Positions 1 to 7,005 of a stretch of DNA of 48,711 nt are shown one piece after another. A program made the translations under genes and the position numbers. This DNA is from Bacteroidia bacterium. Lineage in GTDB: Bacteria; Bacteroidota; Bacteroidia; Cytophagales; Cyclobacteriaceae. Within the stretch, counting starts at the first letter, position 1. The number at the start of each line of letters is the position of its first letter. The DNA is taken from the NCBI GenBank assembly GCA_030425425.1, contig JAUIAO010000047.1:1-48711 (forward strand), written 5' to 3'. Below the pieces are notes generated by a model, which did no database searches, was not told the DNA's origin, and worked only from the letters and a program-made list of their open reading frames with translations.

Positions 1-6
1 GGATAA

Positions 7-603
7 GAAAAATTCGAACCAGATAGCTATTACCATATTTTCAATCATGCCAATGGGGATGAAAATCTCTTTCGAGAAGAGCGCAACTATTATTTTTTCC
101 TGGAAAAATGGTCGAAGTATATAGAGCCGGTTGCGAATACTTACGCCTATTGCCTGATGCCTAACCATATTCATTTTTTAATTCGTACTAAAGGGGTGGC
201 GGAGATTCTAAACCTCCAAGGTTTCGAAAACCTTGGAGGTTTGGCTAGATACGAAAAAATCCTCTCCCAGCAGTTTAGCAACCTTTTTAACTCCTACACT
301 AAATCATTCAACAAACTCTACCATCGCAGAGGCAGCTTATTTATCCCCAATTTCAAAAGAAAAGAAGTCAACAACTCTGAGTATCTGAGAGTATTGATCA
401 ATTACATTCACAACAATCCGGTTCATCATGGGTTCACCGATGATGTACAAAGCTGGCCGCACAGTTCATATTCGTCACATCTATCTGCCAAACCTACCTC
501 ACTCAACCGCGATGATGTTTTGGACTGGTTTGGTGGTACAGAAGAGTATGTGAAATTTCACCTTTCCAATACTAGTCAACTCTTGGAGGATTGGGAGTGC
601 TGA
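7..603 (+). CDS. REP-associated tyrosine transposase (RAYT, Y1_Tnp/IS200-like), 5' end disrupted or cut
   Basis: The reading frame is open from base 7 and encodes a RAYT-type HUH endonuclease, a domesticated relative of IS200/IS605 transposases that acts on REP-type palindromes. Visible family signs are the N-terminal YYHIFNHANG stretch, the HUH motif in MPNHIHFLI, and the tyrosine region NYIHNNPVHHGF. The first in-frame ATG (157) would remove about 50 residues that are clearly homologous to the family, so it is unlikely to be the true start. An in-frame TAA lies at 4-6, and the A-run just after it (GATAAGAAAAATTC) could have lost one base: with six A's, a start just outside the window would read straight into EKFEP. 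The gene may therefore be frameshifted, or the base call may be wrong. A perfect palindrome sits inside the coding region at 210-242, in frame, and another hairpin follows the stop. Confidence 0.8.
   Translation, partial: EKFEPDSYYHIFNHANGDENLFREERNYYFFLEKWSKYIEPVANTYAYCLMPNHIHFLIRTKGVAEILNLQGFENLGGLARYEKILSQQFSNLFNSYTKSFNKLYHRRGSLFIPNFKRKEVNNSEYLRVLINYIHNNPVHHGFTDDVQSWPHSSYSSHLSAKPTSLNRDDVLDWFGGTEEYVKFHLSNTSQLLEDWEC
210..242. repeat. Perfect palindrome (REP-like) inside the RAYT gene
   Basis: Two 15-bp arms (AAACCTCCAAGGTTT and its exact reverse complement) flank a 3-base loop CGA. The element is 33 bp, so it adds 11 codons without breaking the frame, giving the peptide NLQGFENLGGL between the HUH motif and the helix that follows. 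Its form, ACCT-NN-AAGGTTT with a GAAA centre, matches the left half of the hairpin at 627-673 downstream of the gene. Confidence 0.85.
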
Positions 604-626
604 AACCTTAAGAAATTAGATAACTC

Positions 627-673
627 AGACCTATAAGGTTTTTGAAACGGGAACGCCTAGTTCTTATAGGTCT
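627..673. repeat. REP-like hairpin downstream of RAYT
   Basis: Perfect 11-bp arms AGACCTATAAG (627-637) and CTTATAGGTCT (663-673) enclose a 25-base spacer. The left half continues as GGTTTTTGAAAC, which resembles the palindrome within the RAYT gene with the two central stem bases changed. A further half-element, GAAACCTTA, lies at 602-610 over the stop codon. RAYT genes are typically flanked by the REP sequences they act on, so this is a plausible target, and it could also act as a terminator-like structure. Confidence 0.65.
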
Positions 674-862
674 AGTTGATCATAAACCTCCTTAGGTTAA
701 TTCTACCAACGGAAGACAGGCACTAGTCGATGATGTAAATTCATCAACACCTTTTTATGATTCATACATCTGGCCTGTAAAAAAAAATTTCCCCACCACC
801 TCGTGACGATTCCAGAAAACCGGATTATGGTACTAAAACGTATCATAAAACGATCATTTGAA

Positions 863-1549
863 ATGGAACTGAAGAAACACGAAAAGCACAACCTGGACAG
901 CAAGCGTCCACTATTCTTTAACATCGGCCTGGTCATTGCCCTGTCACTCTCCATCGCAGCTTTCAACTGGAAGGGGCAATATGGAGGAATGGTTATCGAA
1001 CCACAGGCTGAAGAGTTTGAACCGACATTCGAGATCCCGATCACCAAAATACCTGAGCCAGAACCACCAAAGCCAAGAATTGTCGCTCCAAAGCCAAAAC
1101 CTACTTCTACAGTGGCCTTCATCATTAGTGATCTGCCGGAGGTTGACGAAAGTGAGCCATTGGATCTTGACAATGATATCGATATTGATCTGAGCGAGGA
1201 TATTGACAACAGTCAGTATGTGGAAGTTCCTGATGATCCATTTCTAATAGTGGAGGATATGCCCAGTTTTCCGGGAGGCTTGCAGGCTTTTTATCAGTAT
1301 GTCGCCAAGAATCTGGACTATCCCAGAATAGCGAAGCGAATGGGAGTATCTGGCAAAGTGACTTTGGAGTTCGTGATAGACCGGGATGGCAGGATCATAG
1401 AAGTGAAGACTGTGAAGGGTATTGGTTTTGGCTGTGATGAAGAAGCCATGGAAGTCCTCAAAAACTCTCCTAAATGGAATCCTGGCAAGCAAAGAGGGCA
1501 GGAGGTGAAGGTGAGAATGGTGTTGCCGATTTGGTTTAAGTTGAATTGA
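863..1549 (+). CDS. TonB family energy transducer
   Basis: This is an inner-membrane TonB protein that passes proton-motive energy from ExbB/ExbD to outer-membrane TonB-dependent receptors. A short charged cytoplasmic N-terminus is followed by one membrane helix (LFFNIGLVIALSLSIAAF), a proline/lysine-rich periplasmic stretch (PEPEPPKPRIVAPKPKP), an acidic linker rich in Asp and Glu, and a C-terminal TonB_C domain containing YPRIAKRMGVSGKV and FVIDRDGRI. The ATG at 863 (MELKKHEK) is chosen because Bacteroidota TonB proteins usually begin this way; the frame is open back to an ATG at 803, which would add 20 atypical residues. No exbB or exbD lies nearby, so its receptor partners are unknown; the receptor at 4443-6842 and the SusC at 20299 are candidates. 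Confidence 0.88.
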   Translation: MELKKHEKHNLDSKRPLFFNIGLVIALSLSIAAFNWKGQYGGMVIEPQAEEFEPTFEIPITKIPEPEPPKPRIVAPKPKPTSTVAFIISDLPEVDESEPLDLDNDIDIDLSEDIDNSQYVEVPDDPFLIVEDMPSFPGGLQAFYQYVAKNLDYPRIAKRMGVSGKVTLEFVIDRDGRIIEVKTVKGIGFGCDEEAMEVLKNSPKWNPGKQRGQEVKVRMVLPIWFKLN

Positions 1550-1550
1550 T

Positions 1551-1613
1551 TTCGCTTTACGCCGTACGCATTCCGCTTTACGCTGACCGCTGTTCGCTTC
1601 TCGCCGTACGCTT
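1551..1613. repeat. Nine degenerate 7-bp repeats with invariant CGC (three 21-bp units)
   Basis: Read in steps of seven from 1551, every unit has the form NNCGCNN: ttCGCtt, taCGCcg, taCGCat, tcCGCtt, taCGCtg, acCGCtg, ttCGCtt, ctCGCcg, taCGCtt. There is also a 21-bp higher-order period, with units starting at 1551, 1572 and 1593. The array starts directly after the stop codon of the TonB gene. Confidence 0.8.
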
Positions 1614-1839
1614 TGTATATTTATTAGTTGAGTTGGCATCCCTATAGGTACTGAGAGTATTAAAATTCCCACGACTGCATCTCTAAAAAGCCTTCATTCT
1701 CCAACGAAGCGTAATGGAGATTGGGGGATTTGGCTTTGGGAATTTGATGAGGTTTGGTGCAAGTAAAAGAGACTCCCCGGTATTTTTTCGTTCCTCAAAA
1801 TCCGTGGAGTGACGTGCGGTGGTATTGCTATTGACTATA

Positions 1840-1874
1840 ATACCGAATGCCGATAACCGAATACTGATCACCGA
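1840..1874. repeat. Five degenerate 7-bp repeats ending in C(C/T)GA
   Basis: Five consecutive heptads fit NN(A/G)C(C/T)GA: ataCCGA, atgCCGA, taaCCGA, ataCTGA, tcaCCGA. This is a second heptad array with a different fixed core, about 225 bp after the first one and upstream of the gene at 1950. Confidence 0.7.
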
Positions 1875-1949
1875 AAAATCGGCCATGAAAAAAGCACTAA
1901 AATCCTAATCTCCCCAAAAACCTAACTGACCAGCAACTAACTTCGCGGT

Positions 1950-2426
1950 ATGGCAATCAAACCAAAATACCGGGAGCTGACAAGCGAAGAACTGAAAGAG
2001 CTGGAGAAGGAATTTGTGGACTATCTGATAGTGAATGGCATCACGGCAGATGACTGGGTAAAACTCAAAGAAGATGACAAAGAAAAAGCCAATGATATCA
2101 TTACTTTGTTTAGTGATGTGGTGTTTGAAGGAGTGATGCGCAAGGTACAGTTTCTGGAGTTTGTGAGTGCCAGTGAGATCAGGACGTTTCAGTGTCTGGA
2201 GCAGAAAATGGTATTGGTAGGAATGACAACCGACAATCCCAATCATGATTTTACAGATAAGGATTTTATCGCTCAGGCATCAAGTCAGCCACCTCAGGGA
2301 ATTAAGGTTTATACCAGCGAAAAAGCTTACAATCAAAGTCGAGAAGCTGAATTGTTCGACATGATTCAAAATGGCTGCTATATCTCTGATGGTAAACTTT
2401 TTAAGGTGCTTTCGATGAGTTTGTGA
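1950..2426 (+). CDS. Conserved Bacteroidota protein, probably DUF6495 family
   Basis: A small, highly charged, soluble protein of 158 residues with no signal peptide or membrane segment. The arrangement (N-terminal KYRELTSEELKELEKEFVDY, a middle part with FSDVVFEGVMRKVQFLE, and a C-terminal segment ending in a short ISDGKLFKVL strand) matches my memory of the DUF6495 family, which is confined to Bacteroidota and has no established function. This family call is from recall and was not checked. It stands alone between repeat-rich intergenic regions. The sequence encoding its last residues (VLSMSL) is echoed at 2512-2538. Confidence 0.7.
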   Translation: MAIKPKYRELTSEELKELEKEFVDYLIVNGITADDWVKLKEDDKEKANDIITLFSDVVFEGVMRKVQFLEFVSASEIRTFQCLEQKMVLVGMTTDNPNHDFTDKDFIAQASSQPPQGIKVYTSEKAYNQSREAELFDMIQNGCYISDGKLFKVLSMSL

Positions 2427-2511
2427 TAGTAACCGCAGAGAAGAGAGAGAACAGAGGTAAACGAAGTGTCAATATCCCTTCCTTACTTAAGAAAGTAGTT
2501 TTTGTATTTCC

Positions 2512-2538
2512 TTTTTGGTGCTTTCAATGAGTTTCTGA
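2512..2538 (+). repeat. Partial duplicate of the 3' end of the gene at 1950-2426
   Basis: GGTGCTTTCAATGAGTTTCTGA repeats the coding end of the upstream gene (GGTGCTTTCGATGAGTTTGTGA at 2405-2426) with two mismatches. In the matching frame it reads VLSMSF and a stop, against VLSMSL and a stop in the gene. It suggests a small tandem duplication or a gene-end remnant. Confidence 0.55.
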
Positions 2539-2614
2539 ATGGATCTGAAGTACTTCCAAATCAGATATAATTTTAATCTTGAAAATTATCAGTTCTATTG
2601 AGCCATGATCTTCA

Positions 2615-2670
2615 TTTTCTTTTGCTTCTCCAAAAGAAAACGAACCGAGGGGTCGGACCCCAAAAGAAAA
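2615..2670. repeat. Hairpin-rich A/T block, probably a dispersed repeat
   Basis: An inverted repeat with 10-bp arms TTTTCTTTTG (2615-2624) and CAAAAGAAAA (2631-2640) is followed by a GC palindrome GGGGTCGGACCCC (2649-2661). A second copy of CCAAAAGAAAA (2660-2670) lies exactly 30 bp after the first (2630-2640). Blocks of this wording recur between genes in many Bacteroidota genomes, as far as I recall; only one copy is in this window. Confidence 0.5.
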
Positions 2671-2822
2671 AGAGACCAACGCCAAAAATCATTTTAATAA
2701 ATTATTGGATCAAAATTGAACAGTAATTTTTATTCAAAATGATTCACGCTGGCCTTGGATGAATCAGCCGCACATTTCAATTTTTCTTAAAAATGATGTT
2801 TAGAGTTTATAGAATTGAAAAT

Positions 2823-3404
2823 TCAAATAATCCTTTTCACTTCTTCCAGGCCTTTCCGTAGGTCGTCTGCAATCGGTTTATGATCGCTCAGTCGATTGAT
2901 TTCGTTCATTAGGCGGTATTCAGCCTGGATGTTGGGGTTTTTGGAAAGTGTCACCGCGTCGTGTAGATAGTGCTGTGCCATTCGGATGGCTCCACGTGCT
3001 TTTACCAGTTCTTGATGTTCGGTGAAGTAAATGGCATCCTGCAATTCCAAATAGGAGAGTCTGTTGAGTATATCACTAAACATCTTATGATACATGGGGA
3101 TGTCTTCATTACTGAATTCTGATTCTTCTTGGAGCTGTCGGATTTCCATAATCGCCTGTGCTAAAACTGTATCACTTTCATTGCGATAGCTATGCACATG
3201 GCTGTAAATGGCCTCTGTGAGGTCTTCAAAATCTGAAACGGCCCGCAGCACCTCGTGCGCTTTAATGTCTTCACAAGCGTAGGTGATGAGTTTACCTTCC
3301 TCTGATTGGTGCTCGTGTCTCAAAAATTCTGAAAGTGTCAGTGCTACTCCTAGTATGACAAATACGAGGAAAAATCCGGTGATGATTTGTTTGTTTAATT
3401 CCAT
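2823..3404 (-). CDS. Membrane-anchored hypothetical protein
   Basis: Unrecognised. The 193-residue product begins with a single hydrophobic helix (residues about 7-26, ITGFFLVFVILGVALTLSEF) and the remainder is helical and charged, rich in Glu, His and Leu, with no cysteine pair or known motif. It is probably anchored in the inner membrane with a soluble helical domain, possibly a sensor-like four-helix bundle, though this is only an impression from composition. It stands alone, convergent with the gene at 1950 and divergent from the lipoprotein gene at 3550. Confidence 0.65.
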   Translation of the reverse strand: MELNKQIITGFFLVFVILGVALTLSEFLRHEHQSEEGKLITYACEDIKAHEVLRAVSDFEDLTEAIYSHVHSYRNESDTVLAQAIMEIRQLQEESEFSNEDIPMYHKMFSDILNRLSYLELQDAIYFTEHQELVKARGAIRMAQHYLHDAVTLSKNPNIQAEYRLMNEINRLSDHKPIADDLRKGLEEVKRII

Positions 3405-3549
3405 ATTAAAAAAGAATAAAATCTGTAGTGAAGCTAGTATTCGATTCTGGAGTCATTCTGGATATTTGGGTTGAAGAATTATTTTTTGATTCTCACCAAC
3501 CAAACAAGTCTTAGACGGGTCTTTGAATTTGTAAACTACCCTGAATGCC

Positions 3550-3975
3550 ATGAGACCTTTGTTACTGCTTTCCTTCCTCGTTTTAATCGGAGCTTGCTAT
3601 GAAGAAGAACCACGCACCTATTCTGATTATGAATTGATTGCCGGACAGGATGCGTTTGGGAAGAGCTGGAAAATCACTGGGATAGAAGTGACAGGGTTGG
3701 GTAGTTTGGATCCGTTTCCTTGTATAGCTGATAACAACATCGTTTTTTATACGGATGGGAGATATGAAAATAGTGAAGGCTATGTAAAGTGTGACCCCAA
3801 TGATCCACCTGCTTTTGAAGGAAACTGGTATTTCAATTCTCGCTCCGATTCGATGACTATTTCGCTGGAAGATTCAGTGAGAAGTTGGTCTGTTGATTAT
3901 TTATCAGATTATAAAATGAGGCTGACCAGTGAGTTTGCCAATGATAGCCGCACTTATGTTTTTTCAGTGCGATAG
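3550..3975 (+). CDS. Small lipoprotein, possibly lipocalin-like
   Basis: A 141-residue lipoprotein. The signal peptide (LLLLSFLVLIGAC) has a clear lipobox LIGAC, so lipidation at Cys16 is expected. The mature part has the wording of small Bacteroidota lipocalin-like proteins: a Lys-Ser-Trp-Lys-Ile strand at the start of the domain, FYTDGRY in the middle and a GNWYFNSRSDSMTIS segment near the end, consistent with a small beta-barrel. The ligand is unknown. It is monocistronic and is followed by a strong hairpin terminator. Confidence 0.72.
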   Translation: MRPLLLLSFLVLIGACYEEEPRTYSDYELIAGQDAFGKSWKITGIEVTGLGSLDPFPCIADNNIVFYTDGRYENSEGYVKCDPNDPPAFEGNWYFNSRSDSMTISLEDSVRSWSVDYLSDYKMRLTSEFANDSRTYVFSVR

Positions 3976-4010
3976 TATGAAGAAGTATTTGAATTAGGTG
4001 AATCAAAAAA

Positions 4011-4040
4011 CCGAACGTCTTTGACGTTCGGCTTTTTTTT
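4011..4040 (+). terminator. Rho-independent terminator after the lipoprotein gene
   Basis: A perfect 9-bp stem CCGAACGTC / GACGTTCGG with a TTT loop is followed by eight T's (4033-4040) and preceded by six A's. It lies 35 bp after the lipoprotein stop codon. Confidence 0.85.
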
Positions 4041-4325
4041 GTATGTCATTCATATTCGCTGAGGTATGAAATTAAAGGTTTACAATTATTCGATCTATTT
4101 TGTTAAAACAAGGAGTTGATGAATCAATAGTTTTTTTCCAATCGCTGAGAAAATCGAGAAAGAACCTTGTGTTCATTTATTCTCGGAGAACTCTACTTTC
4201 TCTGTAGGTCAAAAAAGGAATATTCATTTTTTGAATGAACTAAATCAGGACTCTTGGACTCTGTAAAGTAATATTTAAGTTGCTAACTATTTATCTGAAA
4301 TTATGAACTCATTTAACCCCACCAG

Positions 4326-4376
4326 CCTCCCCTTAATAAGGGGAGGTGCCCTTCGATTTATCGTTGGGCGGAAGGG
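4326..4376. repeat. Two adjacent GC-rich hairpins
   Basis: A perfect inverted repeat with 10-bp arms CCTCCCCTTA / TAAGGGGAGG around a single A (4326-4346) is followed by CCCTTC (4349-4354) paired with GAAGGG (4371-4376). Neither is followed by a T-run, so they look more like an intergenic repeat element than a terminator. Confidence 0.55.
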
Positions 4377-4389
4377 TGAAAGTACCTTA

Positions 4390-4422
4390 ATAAAACCGAA
4401 CGCTTTTGGCGTTCGGTTTTAT
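4390..4422. terminator. Bidirectional hairpin terminator beside the TonB-dependent receptor
   Basis: A 14-bp perfect stem (4390-4403 with 4409-4422), core AAAACCGAACGC, around the loop TTTTG. The outer stem is A-rich on one side and T-rich on the other, so it can serve both strands; it lies 20 bp past the stop of the minus-strand receptor gene. Confidence 0.75.
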
Positions 4423-4442
4423 GTTTTATTACCATTTACAAG

Positions 4443-6842
4443 TCAAAAACTTGCTTTCACTGCCAAAACAAAATTTCTTCCAGCCCCGGAGAGTCCTGAA
4501 CTGTATGGTCTGTATCGCTGGTCGGTGATGTTTTCCACACCAGCCGAAACAGATAGAAAATCACTAAGCTTATATTTTCCCTTAAAATTCAGGGTGTACC
4601 AGGATGGAGCATAGGCCAGACCATTGTTATCCAATGCGTAAATCTCCGTTTTGTCACGTTCTTCTACTGCCAGGTCTTTTGCCGATCGTTCACTTTGAAA
4701 ATTGGTATAAGCCTGAAGGCTCAGCTTCTCGTGTCGGTAGGAGAGTCTCACATTCCCGAAAAGTGGAGCTGCATGCCTCGACGCACTGGTGGTGCCGTCT
4801 TCCAGTTCTTCTTCACCTTCCTGAAAATTGATATCAGATGACAGATTGAAACCTCCGCCCAGCTGGATTTCGACCCCTGCCTGAAGACCATAAACCGTCG
4901 CTTTCGCCGCATTTTGTATGGCCTGCACTTTGCTCATCTCACCAAAATATAAGATGCTGTCCTGACCATTCAGCAAGTAATCCCATCTTACCATCGCACC
5001 GTCCAGCATCGTGTAAAATACAGTCATGTCCAGTTTGACTTTCTCTGCGATTACTTTCGCCAATCCAATATCAAAGTTATAGGCATATTCTGCTTGTAGA
5101 CCTGGATTTGGAACGGTAACAGCTCCAGGTTCAGAATCAAAGATTTTACCGACATCATCCACATTCGGAGAGCGGAATGCGGTAGAGAGATTGGTGCTCA
5201 ATACCCATGTGCTTTCAGGGCGGTATACCAATCCAAGACTACCTGTCAATGCATCCTTGTTGACATTGGCTTCTGTGAATGGAAGTGGGTAATAGTCTGT
5301 ATCAAAATCCGCTTTCAATTTGAATCCGCTATAGCGAATGCCACCACTTATCAGCCATTGTTGATTGATACGGTATTGATCGTTGATAAACAGACCATAA
5401 GCCTGCCAGGTAGAGATTGGGTATCTGGAAGGACCCTCAGTGGTGGTTTCAGTGCTGATATCGGTTATTTTTCCAGACGATTGGACAGCATTCAGTACAT
5501 ACTCCACACCGTAGTTTACAGAGTGTTTGCCGAGTGCTTTAATCAGATCCAGGTTGACCGAATAGGCATTGACCGATTCTTCATTGGTCGCTCGATCCGA
5601 TTTATTGAACCCCCGATCTATTCTGCTTTCTTCAAATCGCTGAGCAGCCAGTCTGAGAGACAATTGATCATAAATCTTCGTGGAATTTTGATTGGTCAAA
5701 TCTAAATGATGCATTTGCCAGATCTGCGGCCCATAGTTCCACTCTGCATATCTTGGTAGCTTATCCCTTATTCGATTGTGCCGGTCATATCGCCCGTATG
5801 GTGAGGTTTCAGAATAGTGAAATGCATATTTCAGGTCCAGATTTTCTGATGGTTTGAATCGAACTTTTTGCATAAAGTTCATCTGGGAATATCCTGAAGG
5901 TATTTGCAGCAGCGGATCATCCTGTGAAATCACCACGTCAGTACTATCAATCCTTTGTACATGATACGGCTTCAGATAGTCATCAGGGCCATGCCGTCCC
6001 TGGCGCAGATGGTCATAATCGAAAGAACTGAAACTCGTTACAAAAGCCCACTTTTTCCATCCTACATTCACATCGAAATGGCCGGTTTTTTCATTGTTGG
6101 CCGAGGAATAACGTGCGTTCACATTTCCAAATACCAAAGGCCCATCATTGAGCGAAAGCTCCGGTACAAGGGTCTGAAAGCTCATTACTCCACCTATCGC
6201 ATCACTACCGTAACTGACCGTACCTGGTCCGAAAAGCACTTCCGTGTTTTCAATGGCAAAAGGATCCAGAGAGATCACATTCTGAATATTACCTCCTCTG
6301 AAAATGGCGGTATTCATTCGCACACCATCTATAGCATATAAAAGCCTGTTAGTGGCAAAGCCTCTAATCATGGGGCTACCTCCACCTTGCTGGCTTTTCT
6401 GGATGAATACTTTTCCGGAGAGATTGAGTAAATCAGCGGCTGTCTGTGGATTCTGCAGATTCATGTCCTCCCGGGTGATCGAAGCGATTTTCATCGGCAA
6501 GTCCGAGGAAGTTTGCTTCCACCTGGTAGCAGAAACGACTACCTCGTCAAGATTAAGGTTAGAAGGATCCATTTTGATGACAAAATCAAGCCCTTCTATT
6601 TCGGCATAACTGGTCAGTAATGTTTTGTGTCCCAGTTTGCGGATTTCGATTTTTTCTGATCCTTTAAAATCAGAAATATCTGCTTGTCCCTTAGCATTGG
6701 TAATGGTAAAGGCCTGAGGATGTTCACTGCCTAAGGTTACCCATTCCAGTGGTTCCTCTGTTGATTTTTCTTTGATAATCAGGGTTTGAGCATGAATAGC
6801 ATGTACCATGCAAAACCCCACTATCATCAATAAATACTTCAT
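4443..6842 (-). CDS. TonB-dependent outer-membrane receptor, heme/hemoglobin-receptor type
   Basis: A 799-residue outer-membrane beta-barrel that imports a ligand with TonB energy. A signal peptide ends at HAQ (residue 19). Next comes a carboxypeptidase-regulatory-like beta-sandwich (about 20-95), a TonB-box-like LNLDEVVVSATR, the plug (about 110-230, with MIRGFATNRLLYAIDGVRMN and GPGTVSYGSDAIGGVMSF), and the barrel ending in aromatic F. The plug wording and the FRSPNVDDVGKIFD segment followed by NPGL in the barrel resemble the FRAP and NPNL boxes of heme receptors. Binding of heme is inferred from family resemblance; another metal chelate is possible. The small gene at 7006-7587 lies upstream on the same strand. 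No HmuY or heme-oxygenase gene is nearby. Confidence 0.88.
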   Translation of the reverse strand: MKYLLMIVGFCMVHAIHAQTLIIKEKSTEEPLEWVTLGSEHPQAFTITNAKGQADISDFKGSEKIEIRKLGHKTLLTSYAEIEGLDFVIKMDPSNLNLDEVVVSATRWKQTSSDLPMKIASITREDMNLQNPQTAADLLNLSGKVFIQKSQQGGGSPMIRGFATNRLLYAIDGVRMNTAIFRGGNIQNVISLDPFAIENTEVLFGPGTVSYGSDAIGGVMSFQTLVPELSLNDGPLVFGNVNARYSSANNEKTGHFDVNVGWKKWAFVTSFSSFDYDHLRQGRHGPDDYLKPYHVQRIDSTDVVISQDDPLLQIPSGYSQMNFMQKVRFKPSENLDLKYAFHYSETSPYGRYDRHNRIRDKLPRYAEWNYGPQIWQMHHLDLTNQNSTKIYDQLSLRLAAQRFEESRIDRGFNKSDRATNEESVNAYSVNLDLIKALGKHSVNYGVEYVLNAVQSSGKITDISTETTTEGPSRYPISTWQAYGLFINDQYRINQQWLISGGIRYSGFKLKADFDTDYYPLPFTEANVNKDALTGSLGLVYRPESTWVLSTNLSTAFRSPNVDDVGKIFDSEPGAVTVPNPGLQAEYAYNFDIGLAKVIAEKVKLDMTVFYTMLDGAMVRWDYLLNGQDSILYFGEMSKVQAIQNAAKATVYGLQAGVEIQLGGGFNLSSDINFQEGEEELEDGTTSASRHAAPLFGNVRLSYRHEKLSLQAYTNFQSERSAKDLAVEERDKTEIYALDNNGLAYAPSWYTLNFKGKYKLSDFLSVSAGVENITDQRYRPYSSGLSGAGRNFVLAVKASF

Positions 6843-6943
6843 TTATGATAATTATGATTGTTCTAAAAAAATTCTAAAGTATAGTTGAGATTGTCTCAGT
6901 TCAGAGATTGAAGAAAATATCATCCAATTCAATAGCCGTTGTT

Positions 6944-6957
6944 CGCTTTTAAAAGCG
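6944..6957. repeat. 14-bp perfect palindrome between two minus-strand genes
   Basis: CGCTTTTAAAAGCG lies between the genes at 7006-7587 and 4443-6842. It may be a weak terminator or attenuator, but no T-run follows on the minus strand. Confidence 0.35.
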
Positions 6958-7005
6958 TTTCATATTGGCAATTATTGGAATGGGAATGCTCAAAACTGAG
7001 ATCAA

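Larger units (their letters stand above)
1550..1949. other. 400-bp intergenic stretch with two heptad-repeat arrays
   Basis: I see no gene here. The stretch holds a 63-bp heptad array right after the TonB stop, a second short heptad array near 1840, and between them about 225 bp without a clear reading frame or hairpin. A minus-strand open frame at 1683-1886 shows no recognisable protein features. Confidence 0.6.
2427..2822. other. 396-bp intergenic stretch with repeat remnants
   Basis: No gene is visible. It holds a partial copy of the 3' end of the preceding gene (2512-2538) and a hairpin-rich block (2615-2670). The genes on either side converge here. Confidence 0.6.
3976..4442. other. 467-bp convergent intergenic region with three hairpins
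   Basis: No gene is supported here. The region lies between two convergent genes and holds a terminator after the lipoprotein gene (4011-4040), a pair of GC-rich hairpins (4326-4376) and a terminator-like hairpin beside the receptor gene (4390-4422). The first and last hairpins share the stem core CCGAACG. The stretch 4041-4325 is AT-rich and shows nothing I can name. Confidence 0.65.

Noticed and set aside
157-603. RAYT gene starting at the ATG at 157
   Set aside because: The sequence upstream in the same frame (from base 7) encodes clear family residues, so this ATG would remove a needed part of the HUH domain.
703-1209. Minus-strand open frame over the TonB gene
   Set aside because: It lies opposite the well-supported TonB gene and has low-complexity Ser/Gly-rich composition with no homology signs.
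1551-1613. CRISPR-like array
   Set aside because: The units are 7 bp (21 bp higher order) with no spacers between them and no cas genes are present.
4303-4614. Plus-strand open frame at the terminator region
   Set aside because: It crosses two hairpins and the 3' end of the receptor gene and has no protein-like features.
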